Shown: positions 6,189-13,785, counted from the first letter of the stretch. The stretch: 16,902 bases of DNA from an uncultured Eubacteriales bacterium (GCA_902465495.1 CABQND010000046.1:1-16902), one strand, 5' to 3'. Made by a program: numbers and translations. The notes: a model not told the origin generated them from the letters alone.

Positions 6189-7520
6189 ATGGATAAAATT
6201 GACGGTGCAATCGTAAAAAACTGCGTCGAATACAAAGATTTTCCCAATCATGTTGACGAAATCGTTGCGATGAAAGGCATGATTCACCGCATTCGTGAAA
6301 TGACGGGATTTGCTTTCGTAATTATAAGGACTGCGCGCGACGTAGTGCAGTGTGTGTATTCTCCGGATTTTTCGGAGTATCGTATGGATGAAAAGGTAGT
6401 AGAAGGATGCGCGGTTAAGATCACCGGGAAGATCGTGAAGGACCAGACCCGCGAAGATCGTTATGAGCTGCAGATCCATAATATTGACGTTTTGTCCACG
6501 CCTGCGGAAATGATGCCTATCGTGATCAATAAAAAGCAGTTGGATAATATTCCGCTTGATTTGAATTTAAACATGCGCCCCGTAACATTGCGTAATCCCA
6601 AAGAGCGCGCAGTGTTTAAGGTACAGGAAGGGATAGCGAGAGGTTTCCGTGAATTTTTGTTTTCACAGAATTTTACCGAGATCCGTACGCCTAAAATCAA
6701 TGCGCAGGGTGCAGAAGGTGGCGCGAACATATTCAAACTTGATTATTTCGGAAAGCAGGTTTTTCTCGCGCAGAGCCCGCAGTTTTATAAGCAGATGCTT
6801 GTTCCTGTTTACGAGCGTGTATTTGAAGTAGGTCCTGTATTCCGTGCTGAACATCATGATACTTCTCGGCACTTAAACGAGTATATCAGTATGGATTTTG
6901 AAATGGGCTTCATTGAAAGTTTCTATGACATTATGAACATGGAGACGGGCGCACTCAAATACATCATGAATCTTTTGAAAACGGAATATGCGGAAGAAAT
7001 GGCGCTTTTAAACGTCAACCTTCCTGAGATCACCGATATTCCCGTCGTAAAATTCATGGATGCAAAAGAGATCATTACCAAGAAGTTCAAGAAAAAGATC
7101 ACCGATTACCGCGATTTTGAACCGGAAGAGGAACAGATCCTGGGCAAATGGGCGAAAAACGAATTCAACAGTGATTTTCTTTTTGTCACTCATTACCCGA
7201 GCGAAAAACGTCCGTTTTACGCGATGGATGATCACGCAGATCCTGAATATACTCTCAGTTTTGATCTGTTGTTCCGTGGCATTGAGATCACTACGGGCGG
7301 GCAAAGGATCCACGATTATAACGAACAGATCGCAAAAATGCGTGCACGCGGCATGAATCCGGATGATTTTGAAGGGTATCTCATGGCGCACAAATACGGC
7401 ATGCCCCCGCATGGCGGACTCGGGCTTGGATTGGAACGAATAACAATGCATTTGCTTGGCTTTAAAAATGTCCGTTATGCTTCGATGTTCCCTCGCGATA
7501 TCAACAGAGTAACCCCGTAA
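6189..7520 (+). CDS. aspS: Archaeal-type aspartyl-tRNA synthetase, probably non-discriminating (Asp-tRNA(Asp/Asn))
   Basis: This class II synthetase charges tRNA-Asp with aspartate and, if non-discriminating, tRNA-Asn too. The 443-aa length and lack of a bacterial insertion domain fit the archaeal/AsnRS-like lineage, not the roughly 590-aa bacterial AspRS. Residues 25-100 form the anticodon-binding OB fold. Motif 2 is FRAEHHDTSRHLNEY and motif 3 is GLGLGLERITMHLLG. HYPSEKRPFYAM is characteristic of AspRS rather than AsnRS. His33 and Glu89 align by eye with the positions that are Trp and Lys in the discriminating Thermococcus enzyme. AAGAGGG precedes the ATG. A product with mischarged Asn-tRNA would need GatCAB, which is not in the window. 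Confidence 0.9.
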   Translation: MDKIDGAIVKNCVEYKDFPNHVDEIVAMKGMIHRIREMTGFAFVIIRTARDVVQCVYSPDFSEYRMDEKVVEGCAVKITGKIVKDQTREDRYELQIHNIDVLSTPAEMMPIVINKKQLDNIPLDLNLNMRPVTLRNPKERAVFKVQEGIARGFREFLFSQNFTEIRTPKINAQGAEGGANIFKLDYFGKQVFLAQSPQFYKQMLVPVYERVFEVGPVFRAEHHDTSRHLNEYISMDFEMGFIESFYDIMNMETGALKYIMNLLKTEYAEEMALLNVNLPEITDIPVVKFMDAKEIITKKFKKKITDYRDFEPEEEQILGKWAKNEFNSDFLFVTHYPSEKRPFYAMDDHADPEYTLSFDLLFRGIEITTGGQRIHDYNEQIAKMRARGMNPDDFEGYLMAHKYGMPPHGGLGLGLERITMHLLGFKNVRYASMFPRDINRVTP

Positions 7521-7550
7521 AGTATTAAACTTTTTTTCATAATAATTGCT

Positions 7551-7582
7551 AAACGGCGGAGCGATATGCTCCGCCGTTTTTG
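7551..7582 (+). terminator. Rho-independent terminator after aspS
   Basis: Arms 7551-7562 and 7568-7579 pair perfectly over 12 bp around a five-base loop, followed by a T run to 7581. It lies about 30 bases past the synthetase stop and separates it from the next unit. Confidence 0.92.
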
Positions 7583-7746
7583 TATAACTGTTGCAACAAA
7601 GAATATCAAAAAATTTGTCTAAAAGAAGTCGCTTTATTTATTCCCCTAGCAGGGGAACACAAACTGATTACTTTTTGATTATATTGATCGTAAAATTTAA
7701 AAATTTCTTCATAAAAAATTTTTTTGAGGAAATTTTAATTTTATTC
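7583..7746 (+). other. AT-rich intergenic spacer without a recognisable gene
   Basis: The stretch is rich in A and T runs. The one short open frame here has no family resemblance or good binding site. A small hairpin, TTCCCC/GGGGAA around a five-base loop, lies at 7641-7657. I see no RNA family or repeat that I can name. Confidence 0.5.
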
Positions 7747-7775
7747 TTGACTAAAACAAGCAATTGCGTTAAAAT
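7747..7775 (+). promoter_or_regulatory. Promoter before the mgtC remnant and GH42 gene
   Basis: TTGACT (7747-7752) and TAAAAT (7770-7775) are 17 bp apart. It would transcribe the mgtC remnant and, with no terminator between, the beta-galactosidase gene. Confidence 0.6.
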
Positions 7776-7843
7776 AACGGCAATTTTCAGAAAGAATGCA
7801 ACAGGGGTTGACGTAAAAAGGTAATGTAAAAGGAGGGAAAATA

Positions 7844-8020
7844 TTGGAAGAAATTCGATATCTTATTCGAATTTTAGTTTCGCTGGTATTAGGTTTTGCG
7901 ATCGGTTTTGAACGTAAATTACGTTTTAAGGAAGCGGGGATCCGTACGCACACAGTGGTGTGTGTAGGGGCAACACTAATAATCATTGTATCAAAATATG
8001 GATGTGCAGCAAGAATATGA
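7844..8020 (+). pseudogene. Truncated MgtC/SapB-family membrane protein remnant
   Basis: The TTG at 7844 follows AAAGGAGGG and opens a 58-codon frame. Residues 1-52 match the start of MgtC/SapB proteins: IRYLIRILVSLVLGFAIGFE is the first membrane segment, RFKEAGIRTHTVV carries the family Arg-Thr-His motif, and VGATLIIIVSKYG begins the second helix. Full-length members have around 220 residues and several helices. Here the frame reaches TGA after CAARI and nothing of the rest follows. The beta-galactosidase starts 31 bases later. The deletion has kept the promoter and start site, so it may still be expressed as a small membrane peptide, but ordinary MgtC function is unlikely. Confidence 0.75.
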
Positions 8021-8051
8021 GTTTAAGTTTTATCTTGCATAAGGAGTAAAA

Positions 8052-10001
8052 ATGGAAAAGAAAATCTATGTAGGGGCGGCTTATTATCCCGAAGTTTGGG
8101 ATGAAAGCGAGGTTGATAAAGACATTGCTAAAATGAAGGCGCTTGGCGTAAATTGTATGCGTGTCGGTGAATTTGCTTGGGGAAAGATGGAACCCGAGGA
8201 AGGCGTATTTGAGTTTGATTGGCTGAAAAAAGTTGTGGATAAACTGTATGCGGCGGGTATTGATACGGTCATGTGTACACCAACGGCAACGCCGCCGCGT
8301 TGGATGCTGGACAAGTACGAGGAAATGCGCCGAGTTGACAGCCATGGTTTGCGCACGGAAGTTTCGTCTCGCTGCCACCCTTGCAAGACTTCTCTGAAAA
8401 TGCGTGAGAAAAATACGGTCATAGTGGAAGAATTGGCAAAGGTGTTCGGATCGCATCCCGGGGTGATCGGATGGCAGATCGACAACGAAATTTATCCTTA
8501 TAGCGGCGGATGTTTTTGTCCGCTGTGTATGGAAGCATTCCGTGTCTGGTTGAAAAACAAATATGGTACGATCGAGAAGTTGAATCAGGAATGGGGTATG
8601 ACGCGCTGGTCGTTGGAATACGGATCCTTTGAGGATGTGCTTCCGCCTCGTGAGGGGCAGTGGCGGCATCCGTCACTGCGTACGGAGTGGATCCGATTCC
8701 AGTGTGAGCAGATCGTTTCATATGTTAACGAACAAGCGAAAGTTATCCGAAAATATTCGTCCGCCCCGATTGGTACGGATATGATGTGCGGCAATACACT
8801 CGGATACTATGACGTTAACAAGGAACTGGACGTTGTGCAGTTCAATCATTACAATCCGGCGCCCGATCTCGCGCGTACAGCCTTTTCGTATGATTTTCTG
8901 CGTTGCGTGAAGGATAAGCCGTTTTGGGTGACAGAAACGCAGGTTGGTTGGAACGGCAGTGAGTTTTCCGATTGCGGATATCGTCCGATCGGCAACTGCT
9001 ACGCTAATACATGGTTGCCCATTGCGATGGGGGCTGAGATGAATCTTTACTGGCTATTCCGCACGCATCCGAATGGGCATGAGTTGGCACACGGGGCTTT
9101 GCTATCAACGGCGGGAAGACCGTATCGCGTGTCGCAAGAAGTCACGCGTGCTGCCGAAGATTTAAAAAAATGTAAGAAATTTTTGTTAAACACTTCCATT
9201 TTTTCAAAAATTGCGTTACACTATTCTACGACGGCATGTAAAAATTTTAATTCCGCGCCCATGCTTAAAGAGATGGATTACCGCACCATGTTGCTGGACA
9301 AGTATTACGAGGCATTTCGTCATTATAATGTTGATGTCATCGATACGCCGCATGCGTTGGACGGTTATGAGGTCGTGATCTCGCCTTTTCTTACGACGGT
9401 TGACGAGAACGGGATGAAAGAGCGAGTGATCGATTGGGTAAACAAAGGCGGAACTTGGATTGTGGGGCCGATGTCCGACATTATGACGGATTACACGAGA
9501 AAATATACGGATGCGCCGTATTCGTTTTTGGAGGAGCTGGTCGGCGTTTATACGAAATATCAAAAGCCTGTCGCGAACGAAGTTTTTGCAGCTCGCAGTA
9601 AAGAAGGGGAGCCGGTGCAGATTTCACAGTGTTACGATGCATACGAACTTCGCGGTGCCGAAAGCTTAGCAGATTACGATTGCGAGGAGTTTGGCGGACT
9701 GTGTGCGATTGCACAGAGGAAAATCGGCAAAGGCAAAGTGATATTGCTCGGGAGCGTTCCTTCGCATGAGTATCTTTTGCACCTTGTGGGGCTTGCTCCG
9801 ATCGCGCGCGCCAGCGAAAATGTTTTGCTGACGGAGCGCACGGGAGAGCAGAGCGGTTTAATTGCAATGGAAACGGAAAATAGAGAAGGTACGCTGTATT
9901 TGGACGAAAAATACACAGACATACTCAGCGGAGAAACGTATTCGGGCGAGGTTGCCGTGGCGCCATACCGCGTAATGGTTCTCGTAAAGGCGAAAGACTG
10001 A
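8052..10001 (+). CDS. Beta-galactosidase, glycoside hydrolase family 42
   Basis: GH42 enzymes cleave terminal beta-galactosides with retention. The 649-aa protein lacks a signal peptide and should be cytoplasmic, acting on imported oligosaccharides. Residues 1-380 form the catalytic barrel: YYPEVWDE at the start, RVGEFAWGKMEPEEG near 37-51, acid/base Glu146 in GWQIDNE, and probable nucleophile Glu295 in FWVTETQ. Cys108/Cys111 and CFCPLC at 154-159 match the structural zinc site of GH42. Residues 390-600 fit the trimerisation domain, and the tail forms a short beta domain ending YRVMVLVKAKD. AAGGAG lies seven bases before the ATG. It probably begins an operon with the next two genes. Natural substrates may be galactan or milk-type oligosaccharides, which is inference only. 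Confidence 0.93.
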   Translation: MEKKIYVGAAYYPEVWDESEVDKDIAKMKALGVNCMRVGEFAWGKMEPEEGVFEFDWLKKVVDKLYAAGIDTVMCTPTATPPRWMLDKYEEMRRVDSHGLRTEVSSRCHPCKTSLKMREKNTVIVEELAKVFGSHPGVIGWQIDNEIYPYSGGCFCPLCMEAFRVWLKNKYGTIEKLNQEWGMTRWSLEYGSFEDVLPPREGQWRHPSLRTEWIRFQCEQIVSYVNEQAKVIRKYSSAPIGTDMMCGNTLGYYDVNKELDVVQFNHYNPAPDLARTAFSYDFLRCVKDKPFWVTETQVGWNGSEFSDCGYRPIGNCYANTWLPIAMGAEMNLYWLFRTHPNGHELAHGALLSTAGRPYRVSQEVTRAAEDLKKCKKFLLNTSIFSKIALHYSTTACKNFNSAPMLKEMDYRTMLLDKYYEAFRHYNVDVIDTPHALDGYEVVISPFLTTVDENGMKERVIDWVNKGGTWIVGPMSDIMTDYTRKYTDAPYSFLEELVGVYTKYQKPVANEVFAARSKEGEPVQISQCYDAYELRGAESLADYDCEEFGGLCAIAQRKIGKGKVILLGSVPSHEYLLHLVGLAPIARASENVLLTERTGEQSGLIAMETENREGTLYLDEKYTDILSGETYSGEVAVAPYRVMVLVKAKD

Positions 10002-10063
10002 ATGCATAAAATAATTTGATAAAACCATTAAAGTTTTAATTTTTGAGTAATTTGCAGTAAATG

Positions 10064-10086
10064 CATAGTACTATATCACACATAAA
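10064..10086 (+). repeat. 23-bp intergenic motif, copy 2 (before the DUF4965-type gene)
   Basis: This is the near copy of 5520-5542. The palindrome ATAGTACTAT and the terminal CATAAA are kept, and it ends 13 bases before the ATG at 10100. No good -35 lies at the right distance from TACTAT here, so a pure promoter explanation fits this copy less well than the first. Confidence 0.6.
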
Positions 10087-10099
10087 ACGGAGAATTTGT

Positions 10100-12115
10100 A
10101 TGAAAAGAATCTTACCTGCTTATCCTTTGTGGATCATTGATCCGAATTTTTCGGTGTGGTCGCCCTGTAACGGGCTGAACGGCGGCGATACGATTTTCTG
10201 GACTGGACTTGTTCGCAGAACGTACGGATTTGTGCGCGCCGGCGGAAAGACGTATTGTTTTATGGGCAAGAGAGAGGGCGCGGAGCCGTTGGAGCAGACG
10301 GACGTAAACATTACAGCGTACGGGACAGAGTATGAATTCAAGGCAAAGGATTTTACTTTGAAGCTGAATTTTGTTTCCCCGCTTTTTCCGGACGATCTGA
10401 ACCGTTTGTCCTGTCCTGTTTGTTATACGGAATACAAAGTTAAGTTCAAAGGCGAAAAGCCGGACGATTTTTCGATTGCGCTGGCGCTGGACGAAGAGTA
10501 TTGTTATAATGATGAGCGTGCGCGCGTAGTCGGTGGGGTTTTGCCTTTGAGCGGTTACGAAGCGGCGTTCATGACGCGCGAGCGGAACCTGATTCTTTCC
10601 AATGCGGAAGACTGTATCGCGCCCGATTGGGGTGACACGTATCTCGCGGGCGAAGCTTGTTGGTTTATTACGGACAGCGCGTTGAACCGTTATGTATCGG
10701 AAGGCAAAGCGGATTATATCCGTAAAGACAGCGAGCGCAATTATATTCTTGCCGTAAACCGTGAGGAAAAGGGATATTTTATGACGGCGTTTGACGACCG
10801 CGTATCTATTTTCTATTTCGGAGAGTGGCTGAAAAGCTATTATTGCAAGGACGGAAAGACTGTCATTGACGCGATGGACGAATCGCGTGAAAAGCATGAC
10901 GAGATCCTGAAAAAATGCGACGACTTTGATGCAAAATTGAAAGCAGATTGCAAGAAAGTCGGTAAAGATTTTTACACACTGGCATGCGCGTCTTTGCGGC
11001 AGTCTGTCGGAGCACACAAACTTGTAGAGAACAAAAAGGGTGATTTGCTGTTCCTTTCTAAGGAATGCAATTCCAACGGGTGTATTGGAACGGTCGACGT
11101 AAGTTATCCGTCTATGCCGCTGTATCTTTTGTACAATCCGGAACTTGTAAATGCGATGATGAACGGGATTTTTGATTTTGCTCGCATGCCTGTTTGGACG
11201 TATGATTTTGCACCGCACGATCTGGGAACCTATCCTTGGTGCTGCGGTCAGGTGTACAGCGTGGAAAATCGCGACGATAAATACTGCTGTAACATGACTT
11301 GCTTTTGGCATTATCCGCGTACTCATACGATGCTGTATCTGCGTCCTGCGGCAAGTCAAGTTTATGAAACAAAACATCAGATGCCCGTGGAAGAGTGCGG
11401 CAACATGTTGATCATGACAGCGGCGGCGCTTCGCGCAGGGGCAAGTGACAAACTTGCGCGTGATAATTTTGATTTGCTCGAACAGTGGGTCGTATATTTG
11501 GAAAAGTACGGTTTGCAGCCGGAGAACCAGCTCTGCACTGATGATTTTGCGGGACATCTGGCCAACAATGTTAACCTTGCGATTAAGGCGCTTGCGGGTA
11601 TTGAAGGCTTTTCGATTATATGCGAGAAGATAGGGAAAACGGAAAGAGCGAAAGAGTATGCAGATAAAGCGAAAGTGTTTGCTGCGGAACTCAAAAAGCT
11701 GACGGGCGAAGGCGTGATGCCGCTTGCGTACGGCGAGAAGGATACGTATTCTCTTAAATACAATATTCTTTTTGACAAGCTGTTCGGCTTTGATCTGATC
11801 GGAAAAGAAATTTGCGAACGCGAAACTGATTACTATATTAAAAAGAACAATGCATATGGCGTGCCGTTGGATACGCGCAGGGCATATACGAAATCGGACT
11901 GGATTTTGTGGGCAGCATCTTTGACGGATGATAAAGAAAAGACAGAAGCGTTGTACATGCCGGTGGTACGTTATCTTGCGGAGAGCCCTTCAAGGAAGCC
12001 TTTCGGGGATTGGTATGATACCGAAACCGGCGTAATCGAATGGTTCTATAACCGAACGGTGCAGGGCGGTATTTTTGCGCCATTGCTCAAAGAAAAAGAA
12101 ATTTTGAAGCGTTAA
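10100..12115 (+). CDS. DUF4964/DUF5127/DUF4965/DUF1793-type protein (glutaminase A-like)
   Basis: The 671-aa protein opens with PAYPLWIIDPNFSVWS and GGDTIFWTG, which I recognise as the DUF4964-type start. Next is an N-terminal beta-rich region (about 30-270, DUF5127-like). The C-terminal helical barrel is DUF4965/DUF1793-like, ending DWYDTETGVIEWFYNRTVQGG. Fungal and bacterial relatives are annotated as glutaminases, but many are untested and the fold resembles glycoside hydrolases. No signal peptide is present, unlike many relatives, so it acts inside the cell. A cysteine-rich stretch, YPWCCG and CCNMTC, lies at about 378-405. The ATG at 10100 is chosen because CGGAG precedes it. It lies 98 bases after the GH42 gene and 12 before the hydrolase gene, which suggests a role on the same substrate. 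Confidence 0.8.
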   Translation: MKRILPAYPLWIIDPNFSVWSPCNGLNGGDTIFWTGLVRRTYGFVRAGGKTYCFMGKREGAEPLEQTDVNITAYGTEYEFKAKDFTLKLNFVSPLFPDDLNRLSCPVCYTEYKVKFKGEKPDDFSIALALDEEYCYNDERARVVGGVLPLSGYEAAFMTRERNLILSNAEDCIAPDWGDTYLAGEACWFITDSALNRYVSEGKADYIRKDSERNYILAVNREEKGYFMTAFDDRVSIFYFGEWLKSYYCKDGKTVIDAMDESREKHDEILKKCDDFDAKLKADCKKVGKDFYTLACASLRQSVGAHKLVENKKGDLLFLSKECNSNGCIGTVDVSYPSMPLYLLYNPELVNAMMNGIFDFARMPVWTYDFAPHDLGTYPWCCGQVYSVENRDDKYCCNMTCFWHYPRTHTMLYLRPAASQVYETKHQMPVEECGNMLIMTAAALRAGASDKLARDNFDLLEQWVVYLEKYGLQPENQLCTDDFAGHLANNVNLAIKALAGIEGFSIICEKIGKTERAKEYADKAKVFAAELKKLTGEGVMPLAYGEKDTYSLKYNILFDKLFGFDLIGKEICERETDYYIKKNNAYGVPLDTRRAYTKSDWILWAASLTDDKEKTEALYMPVVRYLAESPSRKPFGDWYDTETGVIEWFYNRTVQGGIFAPLLKEKEILKR

Positions 12116-12127
12116 CGGAGAAAAATT

Positions 12128-12958
12128 ATGAAAATCAAGTTTTTGGGAACGGCAGCGTACGAAGGTGTCCCGGCGATGTATTGTCAATGCAAGGTGTGCC
12201 GCGAATCGATGAAAACGGGCGGGCGAGCATTGCGTTCCCGATCTCAGGCGCTTGTGGACGACATGCTTTTGCTGGATTTTAACGCTGATACCGTATGCCA
12301 TTCTTTGAAATATCGCATTGATTGGAACAAGGTTGGCAGTTGTTTGATTACGCACAGCCACAGCGATCATTTATATCCGCTGGATATTGAAATTTTGTCC
12401 ACGCCGCTCACACATGAGCATCGCTCTCTTCATTTTTATTCGGCGCAGTCCGGATACGACAAGATTAAAGAGCAGATCGAATTACATCAATTGCAGGATC
12501 ATGTCGGCGTATCGCTCGTAAAACCTGGCGATATATTTAAAATCGAGGAGGGCGGGTTCAAAGTATTGGTTTTGAAAGCCAATCATACGGCAGACACGAC
12601 GCCTGTATTCTATGCAATTGAACGCGACGGGAAGCGGCTTTTATACGCTCACGATACTGGTGTCTTTTTCGAAGAAGTGTACGAACAGTTAAAACGATTT
12701 GGAAAATTTGACTGTATTTCATTGGATTGTACGGGCTGTTTCGGCATCGGGTGGGATTGGCGCAACGGTCATATGAGCCTGCGCACCAATCTTGAAGTAA
12801 TTGAGCGGCTGAAAAAAGAGGGTATTATTGACGATAAAACGGTCGTTGTAGCCAATCATTTTTCGCACAACGGCGGGCAGACATATGATGAAATGGTTCC
12901 CGAAATGGCAAAGCATGGGATTATTGTTTCATACGATGGACTGGAGATAGAATTTTAA
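12128..12958 (+). CDS. Metallo-beta-lactamase-fold hydrolase, PhnP-like
   Basis: The 276-aa protein begins MKIKFLGTAAYEG and has the metal motif THSHSDH at 75-81. Further likely ligands are His153 (ANHTAD), Asp176 (AHDTG) and His244/His247 (NHFSH). Cys19, Cys21 and Cys24 form CxCxxC, the same spacing I recall for the structural zinc site of E. coli PhnP, a cyclic phosphodiesterase. The family is mixed, and no phn genes lie nearby, so a C-P lyase role is not supported. I recall close relatives next to sugar-degrading genes in Firmicutes. CGGAG right after the upstream stop and a 12-base gap show it is co-translated with the DUF4965-type gene. The substrate may be a cyclic phosphate or lactone, which is open. 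Confidence 0.85.
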   Translation: MKIKFLGTAAYEGVPAMYCQCKVCRESMKTGGRALRSRSQALVDDMLLLDFNADTVCHSLKYRIDWNKVGSCLITHSHSDHLYPLDIEILSTPLTHEHRSLHFYSAQSGYDKIKEQIELHQLQDHVGVSLVKPGDIFKIEEGGFKVLVLKANHTADTTPVFYAIERDGKRLLYAHDTGVFFEEVYEQLKRFGKFDCISLDCTGCFGIGWDWRNGHMSLRTNLEVIERLKKEGIIDDKTVVVANHFSHNGGQTYDEMVPEMAKHGIIVSYDGLEIEF

Positions 12959-12979
12959 AATCAAAACGCTTTTATTATG

Positions 12980-13016
12980 AAGAGGGCCCTTACCGCTTAG
13001 CGGTAAGGGCCCTCTT
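12980..13016. terminator. Strong hairpin between convergent genes
   Basis: Arms 12980-12996 and 13000-13016 pair perfectly over 17 bp with a three-base loop. The T run after it is poor on both strands. It lies between the plus-strand hydrolase gene and the minus-strand cysteine-rich gene, so a two-way terminator is the simplest reading. Confidence 0.7.
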
Positions 13017-13199
13017 CTGTTCTAATACTTGTTTTGCGATGAAAATACATTACAAAGGGTCCGAAAGCCTACAAAAAAGGATAACGTTTTTATGAGGCAA
13101 ATGAGATCTTCCTGTGCGGAATTTTCAACTGTATTCAAAACAGATTCTTTGCATTGGAAAGAAGAATAATAGGGTTTAATTTCTATTTTTGTGGATAGG
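13017..13199. other. Intergenic stretch with no feature seen
   Basis: This lies between the hairpin and the stop of the cysteine-rich gene. Open frames here lack binding sites and family resemblance. I see no RNA or repeat. Confidence 0.4.
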
Positions 13200-13508
13200 T
13201 TAGGGAGTGGGGGTGGTTGTGTCGGGAATAACGGGCGGAACACTTGCCTGCCCGCAATCGGTGCAGATATCTTCGGCGGTAGCACCGTTACGATTGATAT
13301 ATGCTTCACCGACTTCTGCCGTCGCACCAAATTCAACAGGTACGGCTACGCAGATATTTTGACTGATGGTAAACGCGCAAGTACCGTTTTTGATTCCGTC
13401 GCAAACAGCTCTGCCGGGGGTGACTACCGCGTTTCCACAGCATTTTGTAACAGTTGCGCCTGTTTTTGCAAAAGGAGAAACAGTGACGGGTACGCAGACA
13501 GATGACAT
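13200..13508 (-). CDS. Small cysteine-rich protein of unknown function
   Basis: I do not recognise the family with certainty. The 102-aa frame has eight Cys (5, 23, 24, 36, 44, 53, 82, 85). Short beta-like segments (VCVPVTVSP, ICVAVPVEFGATAEVG), CTDC near the end and a Pro/Thr tail suggest a disulfide-linked or metal-binding surface or coat-type protein. No signal peptide or membrane helix is seen. The start is doubtful: the ATG at 13508 has no ribosome binding site and is preceded directly by TAG. Upstream in the same frame lie ATG codons at 13556 and 13574 that would add a natural-looking N-terminus. The frame may therefore be a gene broken by one amber codon, or one translated by reinitiation. 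The plus-strand frame here looks like a shadow. Confidence 0.5.
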   Translation of the reverse strand: MSSVCVPVTVSPFAKTGATVTKCCGNAVVTPGRAVCDGIKNGTCAFTISQNICVAVPVEFGATAEVGEAYINRNGATAEDICTDCGQASVPPVIPDTTTPTP

Positions 13509-13574
13509 CTAATATGCTGCTGCGGGACAGGTCTGTTCTTCGTTGGAAAGGGACATAGGTCTTAACTCTTTCAT
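13509..13574 (-). other. In-frame upstream extension of the cysteine-rich gene, ended by amber TAG
   Basis: The frame ATG(13574)...ATG(13556)...TAG(13511-13509) encodes MKELRPMSLSNEEQTCPAAAY and then a stop immediately followed by the ATG at 13508. AAAGAG lies nine bases before the ATG at 13556. A single C-to-T change from CAG could explain the TAG. It could also be a real short leader peptide coupled to the main frame. Confidence 0.4.
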
Positions 13575-13588
13575 GAAATAGAAAGGCG

Positions 13589-13615
13589 TACATTGTACAC
13601 CTTCTATACAATGTA
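13589..13615. promoter_or_regulatory. Inverted repeat, operator-like, before the cysteine-rich gene
   Basis: TACATTGTA (13589-13597) and TACAATGTA (13607-13615) form a 9-bp inverted repeat with a nine-base spacer. On the minus strand the same place has CATACATT, which matches the -10 pattern I recall for sporulation factor sigma-E, with a weak TAACAAT upstream. Either an operator or such a promoter is possible. Confidence 0.35.
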
Positions 13616-13724
13616 TGAAGACTGAAAAAATATTGTTAATTGTAAACGTAAGGTCATTCAAATTATTTAAAATTTTAAAGAAATCTGTAAATTAAAAAAA
13701 ATGGTAAAAATTTTTAAATAGGTA

Positions 13725-13753
13725 TTGACAATCATCATGTTTGGGTTTATAAT
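13725..13753 (+). promoter_or_regulatory. Consensus sigma-A promoter of the SGNH lipoprotein gene
   Basis: TTGACA (13725-13730) and TATAAT (13748-13753) match the consensus perfectly with a 17-bp spacer. Transcription should start near 13760, giving a leader of about 90 nt. Such a strong promoter suggests control by a repressor. Confidence 0.88.
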
Positions 13754-13767
13754 GATACCAAAGAAAT

Positions 13768-13785
13768 TACATTAACGATAATGTA
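13768..13785. promoter_or_regulatory. Operator-like dyad just after the lipoprotein promoter
   Basis: TACATTA and TAATGTA flank the four bases ACGA, giving an 18-bp dyad at about +9 to +26 of the predicted transcript. A repressor bound here would block the promoter at 13725-13753. The regulator is unknown and not in the window. Confidence 0.45.

Noticed and set aside
7591..7824. Open frame of 77 codons in the AT-rich spacer before mgtC
   Set aside because: It has no binding site or family resemblance, and it runs through the promoter of the next unit.
10112..11557. Long minus-strand open frame (481 codons) opposite the DUF4965-type gene
   Set aside because: It is antisense to a well recognised protein. 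The product is full of Arg, His and Ile with no domain, as expected from the codon bias of the real gene.
13191..13505. Plus-strand frame of 104 codons opposite the cysteine-rich gene
   Set aside because: It has no binding site and the product shows no pattern, whereas the minus-strand frame has regular beta-like segments and spaced cysteines.
13333..13611. Minus-strand frame starting at 13593 with a good AGAAGG site, in another frame of the cysteine-rich gene
   Set aside because: The binding site is attractive, but the product becomes Arg-rich and patternless. A frameshift origin was considered, yet the amber-codon frame reads more naturally.
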